From Phycicoccus jejuensis (GTDB lineage: Bacteria > Actinomycetota > Actinomycetes > Actinomycetales > Dermatophilaceae), in the NCBI RefSeq assembly GCF_000720925.1, contig NZ_JOEE01000007.1, forward strand, positions 1 to 64,000: a stretch of 64,000 nt of DNA. Direction: 5' to 3'. How positions within the stretch are numbered: the stretch's first letter is position 1; each line of letters starts with the position of its first letter. A program made the translations under genes and the position numbers. Of this stretch, positions 9,222-22,193 are shown one piece after another. Under the pieces are notes generated by a model. That model had not been told where the DNA came from. It searched no databases and was given only the letters and a program-made list of their open reading frames with translations.

Positions 9222-10816
9222 CCACGCGGCTGGCCGGTCTCGGCCGCTTGCTGCGGCTCGCGCTGCGCCGCGACCGGGTGATCCTCCCCGCGAGCGTCCT
9301 CGGCCTCGTCCTGCTCTCCGTGGGTTCCGCGCAGGCCACGCTCGAGCTCTTCCCCGACGACGCCTCCGCGGTCGCGGGCCTCGGCGACCTCGTCGGCAAC
9401 CCGGCCGTCGTCGCCATGTACGGCCCGATCAGCGCCGCGGACGCCGACGCGCTCGCCGTCTTCAAGACCGTGATGATGGGCGCCGTCCTCGTCGCGGTGC
9501 TCGCGGTCGTCCTCGTGCGCCGGCACACCCGGACCGAGGAGGAGGAGGGCCGCCTCGAGCTCGTGGGCGCGGGCGCGGTGGGGCGCTGGGCGCCGCTCGC
9601 GGCGGGGATCCTCGTCGCGCTGCTCGGTGTCGTCGCGGCGAGCGGCCTGTCGTCCCTCGGCCTCGCCTCGCTCGGGATGGACCCTGCGGGGTCGGTGGCC
9701 TTCGGGGTCGCCTGGGCGACAGCAGGGTTCGCCTGGGTCGGCGTCACCGCGACGGCCGTCCAGCTGGCCTCGACGACGCGCGGGGCCGGCGGGCTGGCCT
9801 TCGGCACGCTCGGTGCCGCCTTCGTCCTGCGGGCGGCCGCGGACTCGGTCGACGACGGCGTCGTCCACGCGCTCGGATGGGCCTCCCCGCTCGGCTGGGC
9901 CGGACGGGTCGAGCCGTACGGACCGGACCGGACGTGGGTCCTCCTGCTGGGCCTCGCGGTGCTCGTCGCGGGGGTGGCGACCGGGCTCGCCGTGCTCGGC
10001 CGGCGCGACCTCGGCGCGGGCGTGCTCCCGGCCCGGCTCGGCCCGGCCCGGGCTGCCCGCAGCCTCACGGGTCCGTTCGCCCTCGTCTCCCGCCTCGCGA
10101 CCGGGACGGTCACCGGCTGGGTCGTCGGGATGCTCGTCGGTGGCGTCGTCCTCGGGTCGCTGCTCGGGGCGGTCGGCGACCTCACCTCCAACCCCGCGAT
10201 GGCCCGCTTCCTCGAGGCCCTCGGCGGGTCCGCCGGCACCGTCGAGGACATCTACCTCGCGAGCGAGACGCGCTTCGTCGCCGTCGCCGTCGCCGCGGCC
10301 GGGGTCGCCCTCGTCCTGCGGCTCGGCGCCTCGGAGCGGTCGGGCCTCGGGGAGTCGGTGCTCCCGACGGGGACGAGCCGCCTGCGCTGGTACGGCGCGC
10401 ACGTCCTCGTCGCGGTGCTGGCGACGACCCTCTTCCTCCTCGTCATCGGGGCGACCGTCGGTGTCGTCGGCTCCCTCGCGAGCAGCAGCGCCCCGGGCTT
10501 CTGGGCGACGCTCGGCGCGTTCGCCGCCACGCTCCCCGCGGTGTGGGTCCTCGTCGGGGTGGCCGGCCTGCTCGTCGGCGCCCGCCCCCGCCTCGCGCCG
10601 CTGGCCTGGGCCCTCCTCCTCGTCGGGTTCGTCGTCGGCGAGCTCGGGCCGACGATGGACCTGCCGGGCTGGCTCGTCGACGTCTCGCCCTTCGCGCACC
10701 TCGGACAGCTGCCCGGCGGGGACTTCGCGGTCCTCGCCGCGGCCGTGATGACGCTCGCGGCCGCGGGTCTCACGGCGGCCGGGGCGCTCGCCTACGGTCG
10801 GCGCGACGTCGCCTGA
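9218..10816 (+). CDS. ABC-2 type exporter permease
   Basis: A 532-residue membrane protein with about twelve hydrophobic segments in two similar halves, the layout of fused ABC-2 permeases found with actinobacterial polyketide or drug exporters. A large extracytoplasmic-looking loop (about 45-75) follows the first helix. The ATG overlaps the ATPase stop by 4 nt, so the two subunits are made together. The substrate is unknown. The divergent GbsR/MarR regulator suggests induction by a small molecule. Confidence 0.85.
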   Translation: MTTRLAGLGRLLRLALRRDRVILPASVLGLVLLSVGSAQATLELFPDDASAVAGLGDLVGNPAVVAMYGPISAADADALAVFKTVMMGAVLVAVLAVVLVRRHTRTEEEEGRLELVGAGAVGRWAPLAAGILVALLGVVAASGLSSLGLASLGMDPAGSVAFGVAWATAGFAWVGVTATAVQLASTTRGAGGLAFGTLGAAFVLRAAADSVDDGVVHALGWASPLGWAGRVEPYGPDRTWVLLLGLAVLVAGVATGLAVLGRRDLGAGVLPARLGPARAARSLTGPFALVSRLATGTVTGWVVGMLVGGVVLGSLLGAVGDLTSNPAMARFLEALGGSAGTVEDIYLASETRFVAVAVAAAGVALVLRLGASERSGLGESVLPTGTSRLRWYGAHVLVAVLATTLFLLVIGATVGVVGSLASSSAPGFWATLGAFAATLPAVWVLVGVAGLLVGARPRLAPLAWALLLVGFVVGELGPTMDLPGWLVDVSPFAHLGQLPGGDFAVLAAAVMTLAAAGLTAAGALAYGRRDVA

Positions 10817-10822
10817 GCGCGA

Positions 10823-10857
10823 GCGACCCCGCCCGGCGGGATGCCGGACGGGGTCGC
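10823..10857. terminator. Bidirectional terminator hairpin
   Basis: Arms 10823-10837 and 10843-10857 (15 nt, one mismatch, 5-nt loop) sit between the convergent ends of the exporter permease and the DUF3352 gene. No T-run follows, as is common in high-GC actinobacteria. Confidence 0.7.
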
Positions 10858-10888
10858 GCAGCGAGGTCGTCGTCGCCGCGGTACGAGG

Positions 10889-12535
10889 TCAGTCGGTCGT
10901 CACGCGCACCCGGGTGTGCAGGGTGTCGCCCTCCGGCCACATCGACATCCCGACGGCCGAGAGCGGCTCGAGGTTCTTCGCCACCTCCGGCTCGTCGGCA
11001 GCGAGCCGGGCGAGCCAGCCGTCGCGACCGTCGACGTCGAGGTAGAACGCCGCGACGGCCGTGTCGGCGTGCGGCACGACGGAGCGGAAGGCCGCCTGGC
11101 TGCCGAGCGAGCCGCCCGTGGCGACGCTCGTCCGGTAGTCGGCGTCCGGGCCGACGACGACGGTGCGGTCGCCCTCGCGGGTCGTCGCGAGCAGCTCGCC
11201 GACGCTGGGGTCGAGCGACCCGAGCCGGCCGAGGACGTCCTCGATGCCGGCCGCGTCGCCGGTGACCTTGGCCGCCACCGGCAGGGCGCCGGGACCGGCG
11301 GTGTCGAGAGCCGCCGGGTCGAAGCCCGGGCCGAGCGAGAGCACGGTGCTCGTGCCGAAGAGCGTCTCGAGGTCACCCGGGAGCTCGAGGCCGGTCGCCT
11401 CCCCGATGGCGGAGTACAGCTCCTCGACGTCCGCGCCCGACTGCGCCGACATCCGGGCGGCCTGCGCCTCGAACCACCCCTGGCCGGGGCTCACGGCGAG
11501 CGCCGCGAGCGTGTCGTCGGGCAGCGAGGCCATCGACGTCCCCGCCCCGGACCCGAGCATCGTCCGGGTCGCGTCGTCCAGGCCGCTCACGCCCTCGAGC
11601 TCGAACCCGCCGTCGGCGAAACGCAGGGTCATCGCACCCCCGACGAACTCGTCGTCCTGTGCGGTGGCCGACTCGAGGGCCGACAGGTCCTCGCCGAGGT
11701 CGAGCGACCCGACGAGCGAGCGGATCTGGCTGCCCGGCTTCGGGGCGAGGTAGATCGTCACGAGGCCCTGCTCACCGACGGCGCCGGTCCACTCGGCCCA
11801 GTCGCGCGACCCGGCGAGGGTGGTCTTCGCGGCGGCGTCGGCGACGCGCGTCGCGGTGTCGGCGTCCCGGGCCACGTAGGCCCAGCCGTCGCGCACGATC
11901 CACGTCGGGGTCAGGCCGTCGGTCTTCGCCGCGTCGTGGTTCTCGGAACACGCGAGGAGCTTGAGCATCCCGGCGCCCGCGGCCTCGTCGTCGGTGACCT
12001 GAACGACGCCGACGGGCACGGAGTCCTCGCCGACGGTGACGCCGGCGACGGCCGCGCGCTGCCCGAGCCACGGGGTGACGTCGCGCGCGGGGTCGAGGTT
12101 CGCGCACTCGTCGTCGGAGAGGACGAGGTCGGTGAGCGTCGTGCCGAGGTCGGACTTCTGGGAGACGCCCTTCGAGGACAGCCCGGGGAACTTCGAGAGC
12201 GTGCGGAGGGCCTCGACCTTCTGGCCCGCGCCGGGGTCGAGGTCGACGGCGGCGTACGCGAACGTCGTGCCGGGCAGGACGTCGGCGGGTCGCTCGCCTC
12301 CCCCACCGAGCGCGGTCCACGCCCAGGCGCCGGCGCCACCGACGACGACGAGCGCGGCGATGCCGCCGACCGCGAGCCCGCGCCCGAGGCCGCGGCGCAC
12401 GCCGGGCTGCTCGGTGACGACGTTGTCGGCGGAGGCGCCGGCGGCATCGGACGGCTCGACGGCTCCGTACGCGGGAGGGTCGAAGGGCGGCTCGGGGCCG
12501 CGCAGCGGGCCGGACGGCGGGACGGACGACGACAT
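10889..12535 (-). CDS. DUF3352 domain membrane-anchored protein
   Basis: A 548-residue protein. A Pro/Gly-rich cytosolic N-terminus (about 1-48) and one membrane helix (about 52-73, GLAVGGIAALVVVGGAGAWA) are followed by a large extracytoplasmic DUF3352 domain beginning LPGTTFAYAAVDLDP. The ATG is preceded by GGGGGAG. DUF3352 proteins are widespread in actinobacteria and have no assigned activity. No operon partner is evident. The long hydrophilic region with repeated mixed beta/alpha segments suggests a surface or cell-envelope role. Confidence 0.8.
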   Translation of the reverse strand: MSSSVPPSGPLRGPEPPFDPPAYGAVEPSDAAGASADNVVTEQPGVRRGLGRGLAVGGIAALVVVGGAGAWAWTALGGGGERPADVLPGTTFAYAAVDLDPGAGQKVEALRTLSKFPGLSSKGVSQKSDLGTTLTDLVLSDDECANLDPARDVTPWLGQRAAVAGVTVGEDSVPVGVVQVTDDEAAGAGMLKLLACSENHDAAKTDGLTPTWIVRDGWAYVARDADTATRVADAAAKTTLAGSRDWAEWTGAVGEQGLVTIYLAPKPGSQIRSLVGSLDLGEDLSALESATAQDDEFVGGAMTLRFADGGFELEGVSGLDDATRTMLGSGAGTSMASLPDDTLAALAVSPGQGWFEAQAARMSAQSGADVEELYSAIGEATGLELPGDLETLFGTSTVLSLGPGFDPAALDTAGPGALPVAAKVTGDAAGIEDVLGRLGSLDPSVGELLATTREGDRTVVVGPDADYRTSVATGGSLGSQAAFRSVVPHADTAVAAFYLDVDGRDGWLARLAADEPEVAKNLEPLSAVGMSMWPEGDTLHTRVRVTTD

Positions 12536-12683
12536 GGGACTCCCCCTCGGTGGGCATCCCCTGGGGATGCGGGCTCGGCGGTGCGACCGCTCGCCGCGGC
12601 CGCACCGGAGCGCACCCTAGCGGCGGGGGGCGACAGGGGGAGAGCACTTCGGCCGCGTCTCCGCCGAACGGGTGACGCGCCGC

Positions 12684-13760
12684 TCAGAGCAGGTCGGTGC
12701 GGCCCTCGGCACGCAGCACGTCGACGACCGCCTTGACCTCCTGGGCCCGGGCCCGGGTCGTCACGAGGAGGGCGTCCGGGGTGTCGACGACGACGACGTC
12801 GTCGAGCCCGACGACCGCGACCCGCCGGGCGCCGCCCGGCACGACGACCCCCGAGCCGTCGAGGACGGTGACGTCCGAGCGGTCCCCGAGGACGGCCGTG
12901 CCGTCCGGCGCCGGCAGCAGGGCCGAGAGGCTCGCGAAGTCGCCCACGTCGTCCCACCCGAAGGGCGCCGGCACGACGACGACCCGGCCGGCCGCCGCGG
13001 CCGGCTCGGCGACGGCGTGGTCGATGGCGATGCGCGTCAGGCCGGGCCACACGTCGTCGAGACGGCTCGGTGCGGCCGCGATCTCGCGCAGCCCGGCGGC
13101 GAGGTCGGGGTGCCACTGCGCGAGCAGGTCGAGCAGGACCGAGGCCCGGACGACGAACATCCCCGCGTTCCAACGGAACTCGCCGGAGTCGACGTAGGCC
13201 CGGGCGCGCTCGGCATCCGGCTTCTCGACGAACTCGACGGCGTGCAGGGCCGTCGGGAAGCCGGCCAGCGGCTCACCCGCCCGGATGTACCCGAAGCCGG
13301 TGGCCGGGTGCGTCGGCTCGACCCCGAGCGTCACGAGGTGCCCGTCGCGCGCGACGTCGACCGCCTCGCGGACCGCCGTCCGGAAGGCGTCGGCGTCGGG
13401 GATGACGTGGTCGGCGGCGAAGGACCCGATGACGGCGTCGGGGTCGGTGCGCTCGACGACGGCGGCGGCGAGGCCGATGGCGGCCATCGAGTCACGTGGC
13501 GCGGGCTCGGCGAGGACGCGACCGGCCGGGAGCTCCGGCAGCTGGGCGCGGACGGCGTCGGCGTGCGCGGCGCCGGTGACGACGACGGCGTGGTCGCCGG
13601 TGAGGGGGGCCAGCCGGTCGAGCGTCGCCTGGAGCAGCGAGCGGCCGCCTCCGGTCAGGTCGAGGAGGAACTTCGGGTGGCCGGCGCGGCTCAGCGGCCA
13701 CAGCCGGGTGCCGGCGCCCCCGGCCGGGACGACGGCCCAGAACCCCTCGATCTCCGGCAT
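12684..13760 (-). CDS. manC: Mannose-1-phosphate guanylyltransferase
   Basis: Makes GDP-mannose from mannose-1-phosphate and GTP. The 358-residue nucleotidyltransferase has the VVPAGGAGTRLWPLSR nucleotide-binding start, SFAADHVIPD, the GFGYI motif, and VEFVEKPD followed by FRWNAGMFVV. It lacks the C-terminal isomerase domain of bifunctional ManC/AlgA enzymes. A TACCCT box 6 nt before the ATG suggests a leaderless transcript. It is divergent from an MgtA-like mannosyltransferase that would use its product, so the pair probably feeds envelope glycolipid or mannan synthesis. Confidence 0.9.
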   Translation of the reverse strand: MPEIEGFWAVVPAGGAGTRLWPLSRAGHPKFLLDLTGGGRSLLQATLDRLAPLTGDHAVVVTGAAHADAVRAQLPELPAGRVLAEPAPRDSMAAIGLAAAVVERTDPDAVIGSFAADHVIPDADAFRTAVREAVDVARDGHLVTLGVEPTHPATGFGYIRAGEPLAGFPTALHAVEFVEKPDAERARAYVDSGEFRWNAGMFVVRASVLLDLLAQWHPDLAAGLREIAAAPSRLDDVWPGLTRIAIDHAVAEPAAAAGRVVVVPAPFGWDDVGDFASLSALLPAPDGTAVLGDRSDVTVLDGSGVVVPGGARRVAVVGLDDVVVVDTPDALLVTTRARAQEVKAVVDVLRAEGRTDLL

Positions 13761-13848
13761 GGCCCGAGGGTATCCGGTCACCCGCTGGTCACCGGATCCC
13801 GACCCGGCCGTCGCCGGCCCGTCGCCCGGCGGGGGGACGCTGGGGGTC

Positions 13849-15021
13849 GTGCGCATCGTCGTCGTCACCGAGTCCTTCCTCCCGACCCTCAACGGCGTGA
13901 CCACCTCGGTCTGCCGGGTCGTCGAGTGCCTCGCCGCGCAGGGGCACCGCGTCTCCGTCGTCTGCCCGCGGCCCGCGCCCGCGGAGCACGCCGGCGTGCC
14001 GGTGCACGCCGTCCCGTCGGTGTCGGTCCGGGCCTTCCCCACCGGGCTGCCGTCCGGCGCCGTGCGGGACGTGCTCGAGGAGCTGCGGCCGGACGTCGTG
14101 CACGTCGCCTCCCCGTTCGTCCTCGGGGCCCGCGCGCTGCGCGAGACCGCGCGCCTGGGCATCCCGTCCGTGGCCGTCTACCAGACGGACATGCCGAGCT
14201 ACCTGGCGCAGCACGCGCCCCGCCCGGTCGGGCCCGGTGCCTCGCAGGCCGCGTGGCGCTGGGTGCGTCGCGTCCACGGCCTCGCCCACCTGACGCTCGC
14301 GCCGTCACGACACACGATGGCCGAGCTCGCCGCGCACGGGGTGCCCCGGACGGCCCGGTGGGGACGGGGCGTCGACGCGCGGCTCTTCCACCCCGGCCGC
14401 CGCGACGCCGTCGCGGCCGCCCGGCGCGAGCTGGCCCCCGACGGGGAGGTCGTCGTCGGCTACGTCGGCCGGCTGGCCCCCGAGAAGGAGCTGGACCGGC
14501 TGGCCGACGTCGCGCGGGTGCCGGGCGTGCGCCTCGTCCTCGTCGGCGACGGCCCGGACCGCGCCCGCACGGCCGCGCTGCTCGCCGAGGCGGTGGCGAG
14601 CACCCCCGGTCGCCCGAACCGGCCGCCGGTCCTGCTCGGCGCGCGCTCCGGCGAGGCCCTGGCCGACGCCTACGGGCTGCTCGACGTGTTCGTCCACACG
14701 GGGACCCGCGAGACGTTCGGGCAGACCCTCCAGGAGGCGCACGCGAGCGGGCTGCCGGTCGTCGCGCCGGCGCGGGGCGGGCCGCTCGACCTCGTCGAGC
14801 ACGGACGCACCGGGCTGCTCGTCGACCCCGACCGGCCGGGCGCCCTCGCCGCCGCGGTGGCCGCGCTCGTCGCCGACCCGGCCCTGCGCGCGCGGACGGG
14901 CCGCGCCGGCCGTGCGTCGGTCGAGGGACGCACCTGGGCCGGCGTCACCGCGGAGCTCGTCGGCCACTACGAGGCGGCGGTCGACGCCCGGTGGAGCCGC
15001 CGCGGACGCCGGGCCGCCTGA
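13849..15021 (+). CDS. GT4 glycosyltransferase, GDP-mannose-dependent alpha-mannosyltransferase (MgtA-like)
   Basis: A 390-residue retaining glycosyltransferase with two Rossmann halves. The N-terminal half starts VRIVVVTESFLPTLNGVTTSV and carries DVVHVASPFVLG and VYQTDMPSYL. The C-terminal half has GYVGRLAPEKELDRL, LVGDGPDR and the EX7E-like HTGTRETFGQTLQEAHASGLPV. The segment order closely follows mycobacterial MgtA (GDP-mannose transfer to glucuronosyl diacylglycerol). The GTG at 13849 opens the conserved N-terminus. The acceptor is inferred by homology only. Confidence 0.85.
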   Translation: MRIVVVTESFLPTLNGVTTSVCRVVECLAAQGHRVSVVCPRPAPAEHAGVPVHAVPSVSVRAFPTGLPSGAVRDVLEELRPDVVHVASPFVLGARALRETARLGIPSVAVYQTDMPSYLAQHAPRPVGPGASQAAWRWVRRVHGLAHLTLAPSRHTMAELAAHGVPRTARWGRGVDARLFHPGRRDAVAAARRELAPDGEVVVGYVGRLAPEKELDRLADVARVPGVRLVLVGDGPDRARTAALLAEAVASTPGRPNRPPVLLGARSGEALADAYGLLDVFVHTGTRETFGQTLQEAHASGLPVVAPARGGPLDLVEHGRTGLLVDPDRPGALAAAVAALVADPALRARTGRAGRASVEGRTWAGVTAELVGHYEAAVDARWSRRGRRAA

Positions 15022-15034
15022 GCGCGACCGGTCG

Positions 15035-15547
15035 TCAGCCGCCGAGCGGGAGCGACCGGATGACGCGCCAGACGCCGTCCGGGTCGTGGTGGTAGAGCTC
15101 GATGCTCGCGACGGTGAAGGCGCAGCGGAACCCCGCGAGCCCCTCGAAGGCGCGGTCGAGCGCGTCGTCATCGAGGTGGTGGGCGATCGTCACGTGCGGG
15201 TGGTACGGGAAGTCCAGCGTGCGCTCCACGGGCCCGCCGCGCACGGCGCTCTCGAGCCGCTCGCACTCCCCGATCCCCTTGGAGACCTGGACGAACACGA
15301 CCGGCGAGACCGGCCGGAAGGTCCCCGTGCCGGACAGCACCATCTCGAACGGCCGGACCGCGCGGCAGACGTCATCGAGGTGGTCCGTGAACTCCGCGTG
15401 GTGCTCGGGCGGGACGACCGTGGGCGGCAGCAACGTCACGTGCGGCGGGATGGCGCCGGCCATCGGGTCGCCGAAACCGGCTCGGGCGGACTGCAGCTGC
15501 TCGCCCCAGGGTTCGGGGATGGTGACGGCGACGCCGTGGACGGGCAC
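15035..15547 (-). CDS. 2'-5' RNA ligase superfamily protein
   Basis: A 170-residue 2H phosphoesterase/ligase-like protein with the two expected HxT motifs, PPHVTL near residue 36 and HPHVTIAH near residue 117. It probably acts on 2',3'-cyclic or 2'-5' phosphodiester ends in RNA or nucleotides; the substrate is unknown. The GTG start has a GAGGAG site. It begins 11 nt after trpS ends and so is the second gene of a trpS operon. A second family member lies at 38745-39281. Confidence 0.82.
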   Translation of the reverse strand: MPVHGVAVTIPEPWGEQLQSARAGFGDPMAGAIPPHVTLLPPTVVPPEHHAEFTDHLDDVCRAVRPFEMVLSGTGTFRPVSPVVFVQVSKGIGECERLESAVRGGPVERTLDFPYHPHVTIAHHLDDDALDRAFEGLAGFRCAFTVASIELYHHDPDGVWRVIRSLPLGG

Positions 15548-15558
15548 GAGCAGGCTCC

Positions 15559-19101
<3,543 letters not shown>

Positions 19102-19102
<1 letters not shown>

Positions 19103-20013
19103 CAGAAGTAGCCTTCCTTCTTGCGGTCCTCCATGGCGGCCTCCGAGAAGCGGTCGTCGCCGCGGGTGGCACCACGCTCGGTGACCCGCGCGACCGCCAC
19201 CTCCTCGACGATCTCGGCGAGCGTGCTCGCCTCGCTCTCGACGCAGCCGGTGAGGCTGAGGTCGCCGACGGTGCGGAACCGGACGGTGCGCTCGGTGACG
19301 ACCTCGCCGTCACGGCACGGGTTGGCGGGGTGCTCGCTGAGGAGCATCCCGTCGCGCTCGAAGACGCGGCGGCGGTGGGCGAAGTAGATCGAGGGGATCT
19401 CGACCTCCTCGCGCTCGAGGTAGTGCCAGATGTCGAGCTCGGTCCAGTTGGACAGCGGGAAGATCCGCATGTGCTCGCCGGCGTGGAGGCGCCCGTTGTA
19501 GAGCGACCACAGCTCGGGACGCTGGTTCTTCGGGTCCCACTGGCCGAACTCGTCGCGGTGGGAGTAGACGCGCTCCTTGGCGCGGGCCTTCTCCTCGTCG
19601 CGCCGGCCGCCGCCGAACGCCGCGGTGAAGCCGTTCTTCTCGATGGCGTCGAGCAGCGTGCCCGTCTGGAGGCGGTTGCGGCTCGTGCGGCCGTCGTCGA
19701 CGACGACGCCGTTGGCGATGGCCTCGTCGACCGACGCCACGACGAGCGTCGCGCCGAGGCGCTCGACCCAGCTGTCACGCGTCGCGAGCACCTCGGGGAA
19801 GTCGAGCCCGGTGTCGACCTGGAGCAGCGGGAACGGCAGCCGCGCCGGGTAGAAGGCCTTCTCGGCCAACCGGAGCATGACGATCGAGTCCTTGCCCCCG
19901 GAGAACATGAGGACAGGTCGCTCGAGCTCGGCGACCACCTCCCGGAAGATGTGGATGGACTCCGACTCGAGCTCGTCGAGCTGCGAGAGCCGGTAGTCGG
20001 CATGGGTCTGCAC
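19102..20013 (-). CDS. cysD: Sulfate adenylyltransferase small subunit
   Basis: Catalytic ATP pyrophosphatase-type subunit of ATP sulfurylase, which activates sulfate for assimilation. The 303-residue protein has the PP-loop SGGKDSIVMLRLA, the AFGGGRRDEEKAR loop and the C-terminal EDRKKEGYF tail typical of CysD. The GTG start at 20013 follows a GGAAGG site; a nearby ATG is out of frame. It leads the cysD-cysN operon and is divergent from cysC. Confidence 0.95.
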
Positions 20014-20066
20014 TGGATGTTGCCTTCCGTGACGGGTCGCGGCCGACCCTACCCGCGACCGTGTAC

Positions 20067-20079
20067 CCCACGTGGTGGG
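20067..20079. promoter_or_regulatory. Inverted repeat between cysD and cysC
   Basis: CCCAC-GTG-GTGGG, 5-nt arms around a 3-nt centre that also contains the palindrome CCACGTGG, lies in the 107-bp space between the divergent sulfate-activation operons. It is well placed to control both directions. The binding protein is unknown. Confidence 0.4.
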
Positions 20080-20120
20080 AATCTGCACCTCGGACACCGA
20101 TTTGTGGGCAGACTGGCCGC

Positions 20121-21254
20121 GTGACCGACCCGCTGCCGACGTTCTGCCCACCGAGGGCGGACCTCGACGACCTCGTCCTGCTGCGTCGCGGGCTCTACGG
20201 ACCGGACGCGTCGATGCGCCCGCTCCCCCTCCCCGACGACGTCCGCCAGAACGCGATTGCCGCCGGCGGGCTGGTCGTCGTCGACCCCGAGGGCGTGCCG
20301 GTCGTCCGCCTCGAGGAGCTCGACGACGCCGGTGGCCCGACCGTCACGGGACGCCCGCAGTGGCTGGGGTGGCCCTCCAGCCGCCCCTTCGAGGAGCTGC
20401 ACCCCGCCGAGCCGGTCGACCTCACCGGCCGCCGGGTCCTGCTGGTGGACAACCCGTCCGAGGTCCCCGCCGAGGTTCCCGCCGGCGCCGTGGTCCTCGC
20501 CCTCGTCTCGACCTCGCTCGACGGGCCGTCGGGGGCCGTCGACACCGTCCGCGCGGCCCTCGCCGCGACGGGGGGCCCGTCCCGGGTGCTCGTGCTGCCC
20601 CTCCCGCCCGGTGACGCCGAGCGCCGCCGGGCGCTCCTCGCGACCCTGGGCGTCGACGACGCGCACGCCGCGTCCTCCGCCGCCCCCGCCACGGACGGGA
20701 GCCCCGACGGGCTCGGAGGTGTCGTCCTCTTCCTCACCGGCTTCTCCGGGTCGGGCAAGTCGACCGTCGCCCGGGCGGTCTCGACCCGGCTCGTCGAGGA
20801 CGGTCGCGCGCTGACCCTGCTCGACGGCGACGTCGTCCGTCGCCACCTCACCGCCGGCCTCGGCTTCAGCCCCGCGGACCGTCGGACCAACGTGCTGCGC
20901 ATCGGCTGGGTCGCGGCGGAGGTCGCCCACCACGGCGGCATCGCCGTCTGCAGCCCGATCGCCCCCGAGGACGAGGTGCGCCGGCAGGTGGCCGAGCGCG
21001 TGCGCGAGCGCGGCGGCCGGTTCGTCCTCGTCCACGTCGCGACCCCGCTCGAGGAGTGCGAGCGCCGCGACCGCAAGGGCCTGTACGCCGCCGCCCGGCG
21101 CGGCGACATCCCCGACTTCACCGGCATCTCGGCGCCGTACGACGTGCCCGCCGACCCCGACCTGCGCCTCGACACGACCGGGCGCGACGTCCCCGGCTGC
21201 GCCGACGAGGTGCTCGCGCTGCTCCGACCGACCGACGGGACCCACCGTGCTTGA
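20121..21254 (+). CDS. cysC: Adenylyl-sulfate kinase with an extra N-terminal domain
   Basis: Phosphorylates APS to PAPS. The kinase domain is the C-terminal half of a 377-residue protein: P-loop GFSGSGKST (about 207-215), TLLDGDVVRRHL, SPADRRTNVLRIG and CERRDRKGLYAAAR. The first 190 residues are not part of ordinary CysC; they carry LLRRGLYGP and VPVVRLEE stretches that faintly resemble the PUA-like start of ATP sulfurylases. The GTG at 20121 is chosen because upstream residues are not conserved-looking. It overlaps the exporter gene by 8 nt. Confidence 0.9.
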   Translation: MTDPLPTFCPPRADLDDLVLLRRGLYGPDASMRPLPLPDDVRQNAIAAGGLVVVDPEGVPVVRLEELDDAGGPTVTGRPQWLGWPSSRPFEELHPAEPVDLTGRRVLLVDNPSEVPAEVPAGAVVLALVSTSLDGPSGAVDTVRAALAATGGPSRVLVLPLPPGDAERRRALLATLGVDDAHAASSAAPATDGSPDGLGGVVLFLTGFSGSGKSTVARAVSTRLVEDGRALTLLDGDVVRRHLTAGLGFSPADRRTNVLRIGWVAAEVAHHGGIAVCSPIAPEDEVRRQVAERVRERGGRFVLVHVATPLEECERRDRKGLYAAARRGDIPDFTGISAPYDVPADPDLRLDTTGRDVPGCADEVLALLRPTDGTHRA

Positions 21255-22161
21255 CGCGCTGTTCACCACCGACGCCCTCGCCGTCCTCGTCGTCGCCCTC
21301 GGGGTCGGCGTCGTCGTCGGCCTCACCGGGATGGGCGGCGGGGCCCTCATGACGCCGGCGCTCGTGTTCCTCGGCATCCCGCCGACGGCGGCGGTCGCCA
21401 ACGACCTCGTCGCGGCCGCGGTCAACAAGTCGATCGGCGCCGCCGTGCACACCCGGCAGGGCTCCCCCGACCTCCGGCTCGCGGGGATGCTCGTCGCCGG
21501 CTCCGTGCCGAGCGCCCTCGTCGGGGCGTGGCTCGTGGGGCAGCTCGGCTCCGGCGAGGCCGCGCAGGAGACGCTGCGGCTGGCCATCGGCGTCACGCTG
21601 CTGCTCACCGCGCTGACGTACACGGCCCGCGTCTACGGCTCGACGTTCCTCGACTGGGGCGCGCGCTCCGACGACACCCGCCGGGTCAAGCCCCTCCCGA
21701 CCGTCCTCGTCGGCGCGGTCGGCGGCTTCCTCGTCGGCCTGACGAGTGTCGGCTCGGGCTCGATCATCATGATCTCGCTCCTGCTGCTCAACCCCGGGAT
21801 GTCGGTCAAGCGCCTCGTCGGCACCGACCTCGTGCAGGCCGTGCCGCTCGTCATCGCCGCGGCCATCGGCCACGTCGTCGTCACCGGCGTCGACTGGGCG
21901 GTGCTCATCCCCCTCGTCGTGGGCGGCGCCCCCGGCACCTTCCTCGGGGCCCGGCTCTCGTCGTGGATCCCCTCGCAGGCGGTCCGGCGGGGCATCGTCA
22001 TCGTCCTCACCCTCACGGGGCTGAGCCTGCTGCGCCTCCCGCCCCTCGGCGTGGGGGCGGCCGGCGCCGCGCTCCTCGTCCTCGGCCCGCTCGCGTGGGC
22101 CCTCCTCCGGGTGCGCCACGGGATGACCCCGTTCCGCACCTCCCGCACGTCCGACCTCTGA
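21247..22161 (+). CDS. TauE/SafE family anion exporter-like permease
   Basis: A 304-residue membrane protein with about eight hydrophobic helices in two repeats. Each repeat opens with a Gly-rich loop (VVGLTGMGGGALMTPALVFLG and LVGLTSVGSGSIIMISLLLL), the hallmark of TauE/SafE. The family moves sulfite, sulfoacetate and related anions. Its position inside the cysC-cysQ unit, with an 8-nt overlap with cysC, suggests a role in sulfite or sulfate handling during assimilation. The direction of transport is not certain. Confidence 0.87.
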   Translation: MLDALFTTDALAVLVVALGVGVVVGLTGMGGGALMTPALVFLGIPPTAAVANDLVAAAVNKSIGAAVHTRQGSPDLRLAGMLVAGSVPSALVGAWLVGQLGSGEAAQETLRLAIGVTLLLTALTYTARVYGSTFLDWGARSDDTRRVKPLPTVLVGAVGGFLVGLTSVGSGSIIMISLLLLNPGMSVKRLVGTDLVQAVPLVIAAAIGHVVVTGVDWAVLIPLVVGGAPGTFLGARLSSWIPSQAVRRGIVIVLTLTGLSLLRLPPLGVGAAGAALLVLGPLAWALLRVRHGMTPFRTSRTSDL

Positions 22162-22193
22162 CCACCGACCCCGACGCTCGACGAAGGACCACC

